A DNA stretch of 64,000 nt from Lysobacter sp. M2-1 (GTDB taxonomy: Bacteria; Pseudomonadota; Gammaproteobacteria; Xanthomonadales; Xanthomonadaceae): the NCBI RefSeq assembly GCF_022662495.1, contig NZ_JAKPBU010000001.1:620001-684000 (forward strand). The letters run 5' to 3'. Of this stretch, positions 23,819 through 31,877 are shown piece after piece. Numbering within the stretch: the stretch's first letter is position 1; each line of letters starts with the position of its first letter. A program made the translations under genes and the position numbers. Under the pieces are notes generated by a model, which was not told where the DNA came from, ran no database searches, and saw only the letters and a program-made list of their open reading frames with translations.

Positions 23819-26785
23819 CTAAACCCAATCCTCCACCGGCGCCGGCCTGCCGAGCAGATAGCCCTGCCCCAGGCGGCAGCCCATGGCGAGCAGGGCGTCG
23901 TGCTGGGCCTGGGTTTCGATGCCTTCGGCCAGGGCTTCCAGGCCGAGCGCCTGGGCCAGGGCCAGGATCGATGCGACCACCGCCTCGCTGTTGTCGCTGC
24001 CCGGTTCGCCCAGGCGCGCGACGAAGCTGCGGTCGATCTTGACGATGCGCAGCGGGAAGGTGTGCAGGTAGCTCAGCGAGGAGTAGCCGGTGCCGAAATC
24101 GTCCAGCGCCGCGGCCACGCCCTGGTCGCGTAGCCGGCCCAGCAGTTCGCGCACGCCTTCCGGGTCGTCGAGCAGCGAGCCCTCGGTGACCTCGATCACC
24201 AGCCGCGACGGCGCCAGGCCGGTGCGGGCGAGCATGCCGAGCAGGCGTTCGGAGAAGTCGCCATGGCGGAAATGCAATGGCGAGACGTTGAGGGTGAGAT
24301 ACCAGTCGCCGGGGCCGAGCCGGGTGGCGGCCAGCGCGCAGCTGTGCTCGAACATCCACCAGTCGATCGCCTCGATGTTGCCGCTGTCCTCGGCGACGCG
24401 CAGGAATTCGCCCGGCCCGATCAGGCCGCGGCTGGGGTGGTTCCAGCGGATCAGCGCTTCGTAGCCCTGCACCCGGCCGCTTTCCAGGTCCAGGATCGGT
24501 TGGAAGTACGGCACGAACTGGTCGCGCAGCAGGGCCACCCGCAGTTCGCCCTCCATCGCCAGCACGTCGATCGCATGTTTCTGCAGCGACGCGTCGAACA
24601 GCGCGAAGCGCTTGCGGCCCAGCGCCTTGGCCCGGTACAGCGCGACGTCGGCATCGCGCAGCACTTCGTCGGCATGCCGGTAACGGCTGTCGGCGATGGC
24701 GATGCCGATGCTGGCCGAGGGTTCCAGCTCCTTGCCGGCCACCTGCAACGGCGCGCCGATGTCCTGCAGCACGCGCTGGGCCACGTGCACGGCGGCGCTC
24801 ACGTCGGGCAGGTCCTCCAGCAGGATCGCGAACTCGTCGCCGGACAGCCGCGCCACCAGGTCGGGCTCGCGCACGCACGCGGCCATGCGCAGCGCGATCT
24901 GCTTGAGGAAGTCGTCGCCGGCCAGATGCCCGAGGCTGTCGTTGATCACCTTGAAGCGGTCCACGTCGAGGTATAGCAGCGCGAACTGCCGCTCCGGTTC
25001 GCGCCGCTGCAGCGCCAGCACGCGTTCCATGCGCTCGCGCAGGTAGCCGCGATTGGGCAGATCGGTCAGCGCGTCGTGCAGGACCTGGTGTTCGAGCTGA
25101 TGCTGGACGCGTTCGCGCTCCAGGATCTCCCGGCGCAGCGCCTGGGTGCGTTCCTGCACGCGCTGTTCGAGCTGGGCGAAGGCCCGCTGCTGGATCTGCG
25201 CGGTGCGCCGCCGGTTGAGGCTGTTGGCGATCTGCGAGGCGACGAACTGCAGCAGTTCCTGGTCCGCCGGTCCGTAGGACACCGCGCGGTCGTAGCTCTG
25301 CACCGCCACCACGCCGATCACCTCGTCGCCGACCAGCAGCGGCACCCCGAGCCAGCACACCGACGGCGTGCCCGCATCCTCCAGGGCCACCTCGCCCTGG
25401 CGCGCCAGCTCCATGATGTCCTCGATGTTGCCCAGCATCGCCTGCCCGTGGCGCAGCACGTATTCGCTCAGGCCCCGGCCCAGCGGGCGCGCGGTGCGAC
25501 CCGTCCGCATGTCGTCGACGTAGTAGGGGAATTCCAGCATGGTGCGCTCCTCGGAGAGCAGCGCGATGAAGAAATTGCGGGCATTGATCAGCCCGCCGAC
25601 CACGCGGTGGATGCTGCGGTAGAACTGCTCCTCGTCGATGTCGGCGGTGGCCAGCTGCGCGATCTCGAACAACGCCGCCTGCAGGCGCTCGGCGCGTTCG
25701 CGCTCGACGATCTCGGCCTGCAGGCCGATGTTGGCCTCGGCCAGTTCGGCGGTGCGCTGGCGCACGCTGCTCTCGAGCACGTCCTGGTGCTGCTTGCGCT
25801 CCAGCGCGGTGAGGATGTGGCTGCCGACGAATTCCAGCAGCGCCTGGTCCTCGGCCGAGTAAACGATGCCAGGCTCGTAGCTCTGCAGCACGATCGCGCC
25901 CTGGACCACCCCATCGCGCAGCATCGGCACGCCGAGCCAGTCGTAGCTGTCGGTGCCCAGGTAGTGCAGCGGCCCGGACACCTGCTGGCGCAGCTGCTCG
26001 GTGGGGCCACGCAGCGGCCTGCCGTCGCGCAGCAGGTACCAGGTCAGGGTGCCTTCGCGCTCGCTCAGCGGCACGTCGTCCGGCGGCTGGGGATCTTCCA
26101 GATCCACGTAATAGAGGAAGCGGAAGCTCTGGCGCTCGTGGTCGAGGCGGACGATGTAGCAGTTCTCCGCGTACATGAGCGAGCCGACGATGGCGTGGAT
26201 GCCGCGCAGCATCTCCGGCATGTCGTGGTCGGAGCCGGCCAGGTCGGCGATCGCGAACAGCGCGCGCTGCAGCTGCTCGGAGCGCGCGAGCCCGGCGACC
26301 GACTCGCGCAGGGCTTCGGTCGCCAGCGCGCGCTGCAGCAGCTGGTCGGCCAGGTGCAGCAGCGATGGCCAGTGATCGGGCAGGTGCTGCGCCGGCGGCG
26401 GCGGGGCGAAGTCGAGCAGCAGCACGGCCGGGTCGCTCTGCGCGGACAACGGCAGGGCGAGCTGGCTGCCGTCGGCCGACCATTGCGCCGTCTTGCGCGC
26501 GGCCGCCGCCCGGGCCCGTTGAACATCGGCGGCCGACGCGTCGGCAGGTTCGCTTTCGGGCTGTTCCAGGCCCAGCGCCCACAGCAGCCGGGCATGGGTG
26601 CAGTCGGGATGGGTGCGGGCGAACCGCAGGACCTGCGCGGCGAGCGCGTGCGGCGTCTCCGCTTCGGCGAACGCGCACGGCCAGTCCGGCTGCGCGAGCA
26701 GTTCGGTCAGGGTGGCGCCGGCGCTGGACGGGGTCATGCGCATGCGGTTTACCACATGCAGGGCTTGCGGGCTGTCAGATGGCAC
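23819..26785 (-). CDS. GAF-GAF-GGDEF-EAL cyclic-di-GMP enzyme
   Basis: Up to 988 residues from GTG 26785 (an ATG at 26737 is also possible). Two GAF sensor domains (about 200-330 and 375-510, with YSAEDQALLEFVGSHI and YGPADQELLQFVASQI) are each followed by a coiled coil, then a diguanylate cyclase domain with SGDEF in place of GGDEF, then an EAL phosphodiesterase domain with EALIRW, NVSPLHF, EVTEGSL, DDFGTGYSSL, KIDRSF and EGIET all intact. The EAL side should be active; the SGDEF variant is also often active, so the net direction needs testing. Cytosolic (no TM or signal). Would set c-di-GMP in response to a small molecule or redox input. Confidence 0.95.
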   Translation of the reverse strand: MPSDSPQALHVVNRMRMTPSSAGATLTELLAQPDWPCAFAEAETPHALAAQVLRFARTHPDCTHARLLWALGLEQPESEPADASAADVQRARAAAARKTAQWSADGSQLALPLSAQSDPAVLLLDFAPPPPAQHLPDHWPSLLHLADQLLQRALATEALRESVAGLARSEQLQRALFAIADLAGSDHDMPEMLRGIHAIVGSLMYAENCYIVRLDHERQSFRFLYYVDLEDPQPPDDVPLSEREGTLTWYLLRDGRPLRGPTEQLRQQVSGPLHYLGTDSYDWLGVPMLRDGVVQGAIVLQSYEPGIVYSAEDQALLEFVGSHILTALERKQHQDVLESSVRQRTAELAEANIGLQAEIVERERAERLQAALFEIAQLATADIDEEQFYRSIHRVVGGLINARNFFIALLSEERTMLEFPYYVDDMRTGRTARPLGRGLSEYVLRHGQAMLGNIEDIMELARQGEVALEDAGTPSVCWLGVPLLVGDEVIGVVAVQSYDRAVSYGPADQELLQFVASQIANSLNRRRTAQIQQRAFAQLEQRVQERTQALRREILERERVQHQLEHQVLHDALTDLPNRGYLRERMERVLALQRREPERQFALLYLDVDRFKVINDSLGHLAGDDFLKQIALRMAACVREPDLVARLSGDEFAILLEDLPDVSAAVHVAQRVLQDIGAPLQVAGKELEPSASIGIAIADSRYRHADEVLRDADVALYRAKALGRKRFALFDASLQKHAIDVLAMEGELRVALLRDQFVPYFQPILDLESGRVQGYEALIRWNHPSRGLIGPGEFLRVAEDSGNIEAIDWWMFEHSCALAATRLGPGDWYLTLNVSPLHFRHGDFSERLLGMLARTGLAPSRLVIEVTEGSLLDDPEGVRELLGRLRDQGVAAALDDFGTGYSSLSYLHTFPLRIVKIDRSFVARLGEPGSDNSEAVVASILALAQALGLEALAEGIETQAQHDALLAMGCRLGQGYLLGRPAPVEDWV

Positions 26786-26833
26786 GAAAGAGCCGGCTGG
26801 CCGCGCGCCGTGTCACAGATTCACCGCCTCCGG

Positions 26834-27895
26834 TCAGCTCCCCGGAATGCCGGGCAGCACCTGCTCCATCAACAGCTTCGCCGTGAGCCGGTGCGGCTGC
26901 TGCACGTCGTAGTTGGTGGTGGTGATCACCACGACCACGCGCTCGGCGGGGAACACCTGCACCGAGTTGCCGCCCGCGCCGTTCATGGCGAACGACTTCC
27001 AGACCTTGTCGCCCACCGGGAACTGCATCAGCCACCACAGGTAGCCGTATTCCACGCCATCGTCGACGCGGGCGTGGGCGGCGGTCGACGCGCGCACCCA
27101 GGCTTCGGGGACCAGGGCTTTGCCGTCGTGCCTGCCGCCGTCGAGGTAGAGCTGGCCCAGGGCCAGCAGGTCGCGGCTGCGCAGGCCCAGGCCGCCGCCG
27201 GCCTGCGGCAGGCCCAGCGGGGAGAATTGCCATTGCGGCTGGTCGATGCCCAGTGGCGCGAACAGGCGGCGCTGCGCATAGGCATCCAGTCGTTCGCCGA
27301 CGGCCCCCTGGATCGCCGCGCCCAACGCGGTCACGCCGGCGGTGCAGTAACGGAAGTTGCGCCCGTACGGCGACTGCGCCGGTGTCGGCATCCACGCCGG
27401 AAAGCCCTGGATCGGCAGGTCGAGATAGAACTTCACCCAGTCCTCGACCAGGTACATGCGTTCCTCGTTGCCGCGCGAGTACTGGTTCTCGTCATGGCAT
27501 TCCAGCAGCGAGGACATGGTCATGACGTCCTCGAAGGTGATCTTGGCCTTGCGCGGATCGTCGTTCTCGATGGGCCTGGCGTAATCCAGGTACGGCAGCA
27601 ACGGCGCCTGCGCATCCGGCAGCTTGCCGTCGGCGATGGCCAGGCCCACCAGCATCCCGGCCACGGTCTTGGTCGCCGAGCGGGTGTTGCGGCGGGCTTC
27701 GGCGCCGCCGTCGTCGAAGTAGTGCTCGTAGAGGAGCTTGCCGTCGCGGGCGACCAGCACGCTGGTGATCTGTTTGAAGTCGCCGGCTTCCACTGCGCGG
27801 GTCAGCCCGTCGAAGCCTGCGGCTGCCTCGGCGGCGTGGGCGATCGGGCTCAGTGCAAGGAGGCAGGCGGGCAGCAGGGTGCGGAGCAGTTGCAT
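26834..27895 (-). CDS. Secreted serine hydrolase, class C beta-lactamase-like
   Basis: 353 residues with a signal peptide (ends [10 protein letters not shown], about residue 21). The catalytic SxxK motif is SATK in [18 protein letters not shown]. The second motif reads RYCTAG, where the family has YxN or YxS, and a late [11 protein letters not shown] replaces KTG. Length fits esterase/penicillin-binding-protein-like members of the family rather than a true lactamase. First downstream of the AraC and methyltransferase genes on the same strand, 75 bases from the AraC stop. Confidence 0.9.
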   Translation of the reverse strand: MQLLRTLLPACLLALSPIAHAAEAAAGFDGLTRAVEAGDFKQITSVLVARDGKLLYEHYFDDGGAEARRNTRSATKTVAGMLVGLAIADGKLPDAQAPLLPYLDYARPIENDDPRKAKITFEDVMTMSSLLECHDENQYSRGNEERMYLVEDWVKFYLDLPIQGFPAWMPTPAQSPYGRNFRYCTAGVTALGAAIQGAVGERLDAYAQRRLFAPLGIDQPQWQFSPLGLPQAGGGLGLRSRDLLALGQLYLDGGRHDGKALVPEAWVRASTAAHARVDDGVEYGYLWWLMQFPVGDKVWKSFAMNGAGGNSVQVFPAERVVVVITTTNYDVQQPHRLTAKLLMEQVLPGIPGS

Positions 27896-27970
27896 GGGCG
27901 GTCCATCGTGAAGGCGCGCGTACCCTAGCAGCCGCGGCGGTACCCGGCTTGTACGTTCTGAACCTGCCGC

Positions 27971-28807
27971 TCAGGCCAGCGCGCGGTACTGCGCCGGGGT
28001 GCAGCGGTAACGGCGGCGGAAGGCGTGGGTGAAGTGGCTCTGGTCGACGAAGCCGCAGGCGGCGGCGACTTCGGCCAGGCTCGTGTGCCGGTCGTGCAGC
28101 AGGCCGATCGCCCGCTCCATCCGGCAGTGGCGCAGGTACTCGCCGGGCGAGCACCCGTAGCGGCGGCGGAAAGCGCGCGCGAAGTAGACGGGATGCACAT
28201 CCGCGGTGCACGCCAGCGCGGATAGCCGCGGGGTGTGGATGCAATCGTCGTGCAGCTGTTCGCGCGCGCGTTCGAGCCAGGCCGGGCCGTCGCGATGCTG
28301 CACGCGCTGCGCCAGTGCGGCGGCGTCGAACAGCGCTTCGACCCCGGCTTCGATCACCAGCGGCGACGCGCTGTCCCAGCCGCGCAGTTCGCGCCACAGC
28401 CCGGTGGCCTGCACCAGGCCGGACAGTGACAGTTGCAGCGCATGTCCCGGCAACGCGCGCTGCTCGGTCGCCGATCGCCAGAGCGCGGCCGGAATGGACA
28501 GGGTGAAGAAACGGCCGTCGAGCCCGCGAAAGCAGTCGCGGTGGGTCGTGCCCGGCGGATTCAGCACCAGCGCGCGGGTATTGCAGACGGCGGGCATGCC
28601 TCGTGCGCTGCTGAGGTAGTTGCCGTCGAGCAGCAGCAGGAAGTGCGCGTCGTCGTGGGTGTGGGTTTCGACCTCGTGCTCCGGCACCGTCGGCCGCAGC
28701 TCGGCGAGCGCCAGGTCGCCGACCTGGCGCCGCTCGCGATAGTCGCCGTAGAAGCTGCCGTGTCCGAACTGGAGGCCGGCCGGTGCCATGCCCGCGCCGT
28801 CGATCAA
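27971..28807 (-). CDS. AraC family transcriptional regulator
   Basis: 278 residues from TTG 28807, or 272 from ATG 28789. N-terminal cupin-like sensor (HTHDDAHFLLLLDGNY, LNPPGTTHRD) and two C-terminal helix-turn-helix motifs (LSALACTADVHPVYFARAFRRRYGCSPGEYLRHCRMERA and LAEVAAACGFVDQSHFTHAFRRRYRCTPAQYR). The TTG start overlaps the methyltransferase stop, so the genes are probably one transcript. Likely regulates this small cluster. Confidence 0.92.
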   Translation of the reverse strand: MIDGAGMAPAGLQFGHGSFYGDYRERRQVGDLALAELRPTVPEHEVETHTHDDAHFLLLLDGNYLSSARGMPAVCNTRALVLNPPGTTHRDCFRGLDGRFFTLSIPAALWRSATEQRALPGHALQLSLSGLVQATGLWRELRGWDSASPLVIEAGVEALFDAAALAQRVQHRDGPAWLERAREQLHDDCIHTPRLSALACTADVHPVYFARAFRRRYGCSPGEYLRHCRMERAIGLLHDRHTSLAEVAAACGFVDQSHFTHAFRRRYRCTPAQYRALA

Positions 28808-29574
28808 TTCGCCTTGCGGTACAGGTGCACGAAGCGGTCGGTCTTGCCGCGGATCGCCGGATCGAACACGTTCTTGCTGCGATCGTCGGCGGCATTGCGC
28901 AGCACCGGAAGTTCCGCTTCCAGGGCGAGCCCGTGCTGCTTGAAATCGGCGATCGCGAACTGCTCGTCGATGCGGTGCAGCGTCTGCGCGGCGCTGCTGC
29001 CGGTGCCTTGCTTGGCGCTGTGGTCGACCACCAGCAGCACGCCTCCTGGCTTGAGCGCGCGCGCGATCTGGTCGAGGAACTGGCCGGCATCGATCTTCGG
29101 CGGGTCCGGCTTCTTCTCGTCCACCCAGTACAGGTCGTGGTACGACATCACGATCACCGCACCGTCCAGCACGTTCTCGCCCATGCCCAGCGCCTCGCTC
29201 GGCCCGACCACGTGCCGCACGTTCGGCAGGCGTCCGTCCGCCAACCGCTTGGCGAGGCCTTCCTTGCCGAACGCGTCATAGCGCTCATCGTTCACCAGCA
29301 GCACCTGGCCCTGCGGGCCGACGATGCCCGACAGGATCTCGCTGTAGTAGCCGCTGCCGGCCAGGATGTCGGCCACGGTGTCGCCCGCCTCTAACTTCGC
29401 CAGCGCCAGCACTTCGGCCGGCTTGTCGCGCGCATCGCGCTCCCGGTCCTCGGCCGAACGCGAGGAGCTGGCCAGCACCGCGGCGATGTCGGGCGATGGC
29501 GACACCCCGCCGCCGCTGGCGCAACCGGACACGGTGGCAAGGGCGATGCAGGAGGCGAGCAGCAGCTGGCGCAT
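28804..29574 (-). CDS. Lipoprotein with class I methyltransferase fold
   Basis: 256 residues. The N-terminus is a lipoprotein signal (LLLASCIALATVSGC, Cys18), so the protein should be exported. The rest matches a class I SAM-dependent methyltransferase: KLEAGDTVADILAGSGYYSEILSGIVGPQGQVLLVND (glycine motif I) and LKPGGVLLVVDHS (motif IV/V). Similar secreted methyltransferase-like lipoproteins exist in Caulobacter and Xanthomonads. SAM is not thought to be present outside the cytoplasm, so the enzyme activity is doubtful. Likely in one operon with AraC and the serine hydrolase. Confidence 0.88.
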   Translation of the reverse strand: MRQLLLASCIALATVSGCASGGGVSPSPDIAAVLASSSRSAEDRERDARDKPAEVLALAKLEAGDTVADILAGSGYYSEILSGIVGPQGQVLLVNDERYDAFGKEGLAKRLADGRLPNVRHVVGPSEALGMGENVLDGAVIVMSYHDLYWVDEKKPDPPKIDAGQFLDQIARALKPGGVLLVVDHSAKQGTGSSAAQTLHRIDEQFAIADFKQHGLALEAELPVLRNAADDRSKNVFDPAIRGKTDRFVHLYRKAN

Positions 29575-29741
29575 GGCGGACTCCGGACGGCGGGGGTCCG
29601 CGGATCATGCGCCTCCGGTGGCGCTGGGCACGGGCCGGAGGTCATGGATCGGGTGCGATCACGGCATCGCCGGTGACCTCGGCGTGCGGGGCGGTGGCCC
29701 GCACGGCGCGCACCGCTCGACGTCATCCTCCGATGACAGGG

Positions 29742-30518
29742 TCAAAGGCGTGGTGCAGCGGATCCCAGGCCGCCGTGCACCGGCCTGCCCTTGGGCAGCG
29801 GCAGGATCATCGGCACACGGCGCTGGTAGTCGCGGTAGGTGTCGCCGTATTGCGCGATGAGGTCGCGTTCCTCCAGGAACTTCACTGCCACCAGGATGTA
29901 GCCGGTAGTCATCAGCGCGAACAGCAGGTGGCCCAGGCTCATCGTCGGTGTGGCCCAGAATGCGATGAGGAAGCCGAGCATGATCGGGTGGCGGACGATC
30001 CGGTACAGCGCGCGCACCACGAACGGCGCGTGCGGCGCCGGACCCTGCCCCCGCGCGTGGCGCCAGACCTGGCGCAAACCGAACAGGTCGAAGTGGTTGA
30101 TCAGGAAGGTGCTGGTGAGCACCAGCAGCCAGCCGATCGCGGACAGCGCCAGCAGCGCGATCCGCGCAGACGGCTCCTCGACCTGCCAGAGCGCCGGCGT
30201 CAACGGCCGCCACTGCCAGAACAGGAGCGCGAGCACCAGACTGCTGGCCAGCACATAGGTGCTGCGCTCCACCGGCGCGGGCACGATGCGCGTCCACCAG
30301 CGCTTGAACGCGGGCCGCGCCATGCCGCTGTGCTGGACCGCGAACAGTCCCAGCAGGGCCAGGTCGATGGCCAGCGCCAGCGGCAGCGCGGTCGGCACGC
30401 CGTTGTCGATGTGCTTGGGCACGCCGATGCCGGCGACAAAGGGGATGGCATACAGGAAGGTGGCCAGGAACACCGCGTAGCACGCGGCGCCATACAGCAG
30501 GGCAAGCAGGCGGGACAT
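29742..30518 (-). CDS. mddA: MddA-like methanethiol S-methyltransferase (isoprenylcysteine methyltransferase family)
   Basis: 258 residues, five to seven TM segments ([18 protein letters not shown] at the start), and the C-terminal ICMT signature [21 protein letters not shown] ... [23 protein letters not shown]. The N-terminal block VPKHIDNG and the VQHSGMARP motif are those of MddA, which methylates methanethiol to volatile dimethyl sulfide in an oxygen-tolerant pathway. Start ATG 30518 has GGAGA upstream. Preceded by a 153-base gap carrying two palindromic operators and the LuxR-type regulator gene. Gene symbol by similarity from memory. Confidence 0.85.
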   Translation of the reverse strand: MSRLLALLYGAACYAVFLATFLYAIPFVAGIGVPKHIDNGVPTALPLALAIDLALLGLFAVQHSGMARPAFKRWWTRIVPAPVERSTYVLASSLVLALLFWQWRPLTPALWQVEEPSARIALLALSAIGWLLVLTSTFLINHFDLFGLRQVWRHARGQGPAPHAPFVVRALYRIVRHPIMLGFLIAFWATPTMSLGHLLFALMTTGYILVAVKFLEERDLIAQYGDTYRDYQRRVPMILPLPKGRPVHGGLGSAAPRL

Positions 30519-30603
30519 GGGGGATCTCCGGGGACGCAACGGCGCGACAGATGCACCGTCGCCAGATGCCCGCAGTCTGTGCAGCCGGCGCGTTGCGGCC
30601 AAT

Positions 30604-30617
30604 GGGAACCTTGTCCC
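30604..30617. promoter_or_regulatory. Imperfect operator half-copy upstream of mddA
   Basis: GGGAACCTTGTCCC with right arm TGTCCCGGT identical to the right arm of the perfect palindrome at 30643-30662; centres 42 bases apart, close to four helical turns. Confidence 0.6.
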
Positions 30618-30642
30618 GGTTGCTGACGCCTGCAGGCTGCAC

Positions 30643-30662
30643 ACCGGGACAAATGTCCCGGT
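30643..30662. promoter_or_regulatory. Perfect palindromic operator upstream of mddA
   Basis: ACCGGGACA-AA-TGTCCCGGT, nine-base arms and a two-base spacer. It lies between the LuxR-hydrolase gene stop (30672) and the mddA start (30518), in the promoter region of mddA. Most likely bound by the adjacent LuxR-type protein. Confidence 0.7.
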
Positions 30663-30671
30663 TTCGGGGCT

Positions 30672-31748
30672 TCAACCGGACGATTCGGGTGGGTGCTGGC
30701 GATGTGCCAGCACGATGGCCTCGGCGCGGCTGCGCACGCCCAGCTTCCGGTACAGGCTGGAGACGTGGTTGCGCACGGTCTTCTCGGCGATGCCCAGCTG
30801 CCAGCCGATCTGCGCGTTGCTGCGGCCTTCGCACAGCAGGCGCAGGGCCATGCGTTCGCGTGCGGTCAACGCGGCGATCAGGCCGGCCTCCGCTGCGGCT
30901 TCCGCGTCGGCCAGGCCGGTGAACTCCAGCACCGCTTCGCGGAATTCGTTCCAGGCCGGCTCGTGTTCGAGCAGCACATGGTTGTGCGAATCCAGCTGCA
31001 CGAAGCGGGCGCCCGGGATATGGCTGGCCAGCCAGCGGCCCTGCGACAGCGGCGCGATCTGGTCGTTGCACGAGTGCAGCACGAGGGTCGGCACGCGCAC
31101 CTGGGCGAGCAGCTCGCGCACGTCCACGTTGCCGCGCGCCTGCAGCAGCGCCCGCGCGTTGGCGGCCGAGGTGGTGTTGCGGCACAGATCGTTGAACCAG
31201 TCCAGCTGCGGCTGGGTGCCCTGCGGCACGAAGCGCGCGGTGAACAGCTGGCGAAAGGCCGGGTTGTTGCTGCCCCAGCCGATGCCGACCACTTCCATCA
31301 CTGCCTGGTAGAGCGCGCGCCGCTGCGCATCGTCGGTCTTCAGGCCGCCCACCGCGTAGCCGCCGTACAGGATCAGGTGCGAAACGCGTTGCGGGTGGCG
31401 CACCGCGTAGCGGATCGCGGTGGCCGCGCCCTGGCTGATGCCCAGCAGCGCGGCAGGGCGGTCGATGGCGGCCGCGTCGATGACGGTTTCCAGGTCTTCC
31501 AGCCAGTGCTCCTGCGCCAGGTCGCCAGCATTGCGATCGGACATGCCGCAACCGCGCTCGTCGTAGCGGATATAGCGGAAGTGCTCGGCGAAGAAGCGGA
31601 TCCAATGCGCCCAGACCGGGCTTTCCAGGTCGTACTGCAGATGGGTCAGCCAGGTGGCCGCCTTGACCAGCGGCGGCCCGCGCCCTGCCTCGGCCCAGGC
31701 CAGCTGGACCTGGTCGTCGGTAAGCACGTAGCGGATGCACTGCTTCAT
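30672..31748 (-). CDS. Alpha/beta hydrolase-LuxR fusion regulator
   Basis: 358 residues. N-terminal alpha/beta hydrolase (about 1-265) with GISQGAATA as nucleophile elbow, YDERGCGMSDRN, HSCNDQIAPLSQG (acid) and DSHNHVLLEHEP (His). C-terminal LuxR helix-turn-helix (about 290-350, LTARERMALRLLCEGRSNAQIGWQLGIAEKTVRNHVSSLYRKLGVRSRAEA). The hydrolase part probably senses or cleaves a small ester/acyl signal and controls DNA binding. It is followed on the same strand by palindromic operators and mddA, so it probably controls volatile sulfur production. Confidence 0.92.
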   Translation of the reverse strand: MKQCIRYVLTDDQVQLAWAEAGRGPPLVKAATWLTHLQYDLESPVWAHWIRFFAEHFRYIRYDERGCGMSDRNAGDLAQEHWLEDLETVIDAAAIDRPAALLGISQGAATAIRYAVRHPQRVSHLILYGGYAVGGLKTDDAQRRALYQAVMEVVGIGWGSNNPAFRQLFTARFVPQGTQPQLDWFNDLCRNTTSAANARALLQARGNVDVRELLAQVRVPTLVLHSCNDQIAPLSQGRWLASHIPGARFVQLDSHNHVLLEHEPAWNEFREAVLEFTGLADAEAAAEAGLIAALTARERMALRLLCEGRSNAQIGWQLGIAEKTVRNHVSSLYRKLGVRSRAEAIVLAHRQHPPESSG

Positions 31749-31877
31749 CGCGCGCCCGGGGCGGAGAAGGCGCAGGCAGGATAGCGCGGTGTGGGCGGCG
31801 GGCTTGTCATCCGTTTCGGCGGCTGCTCCAGTGGTGCGCCGGGGCGCACCCTATGGTCCGTTCGCGACGGATGTCGA

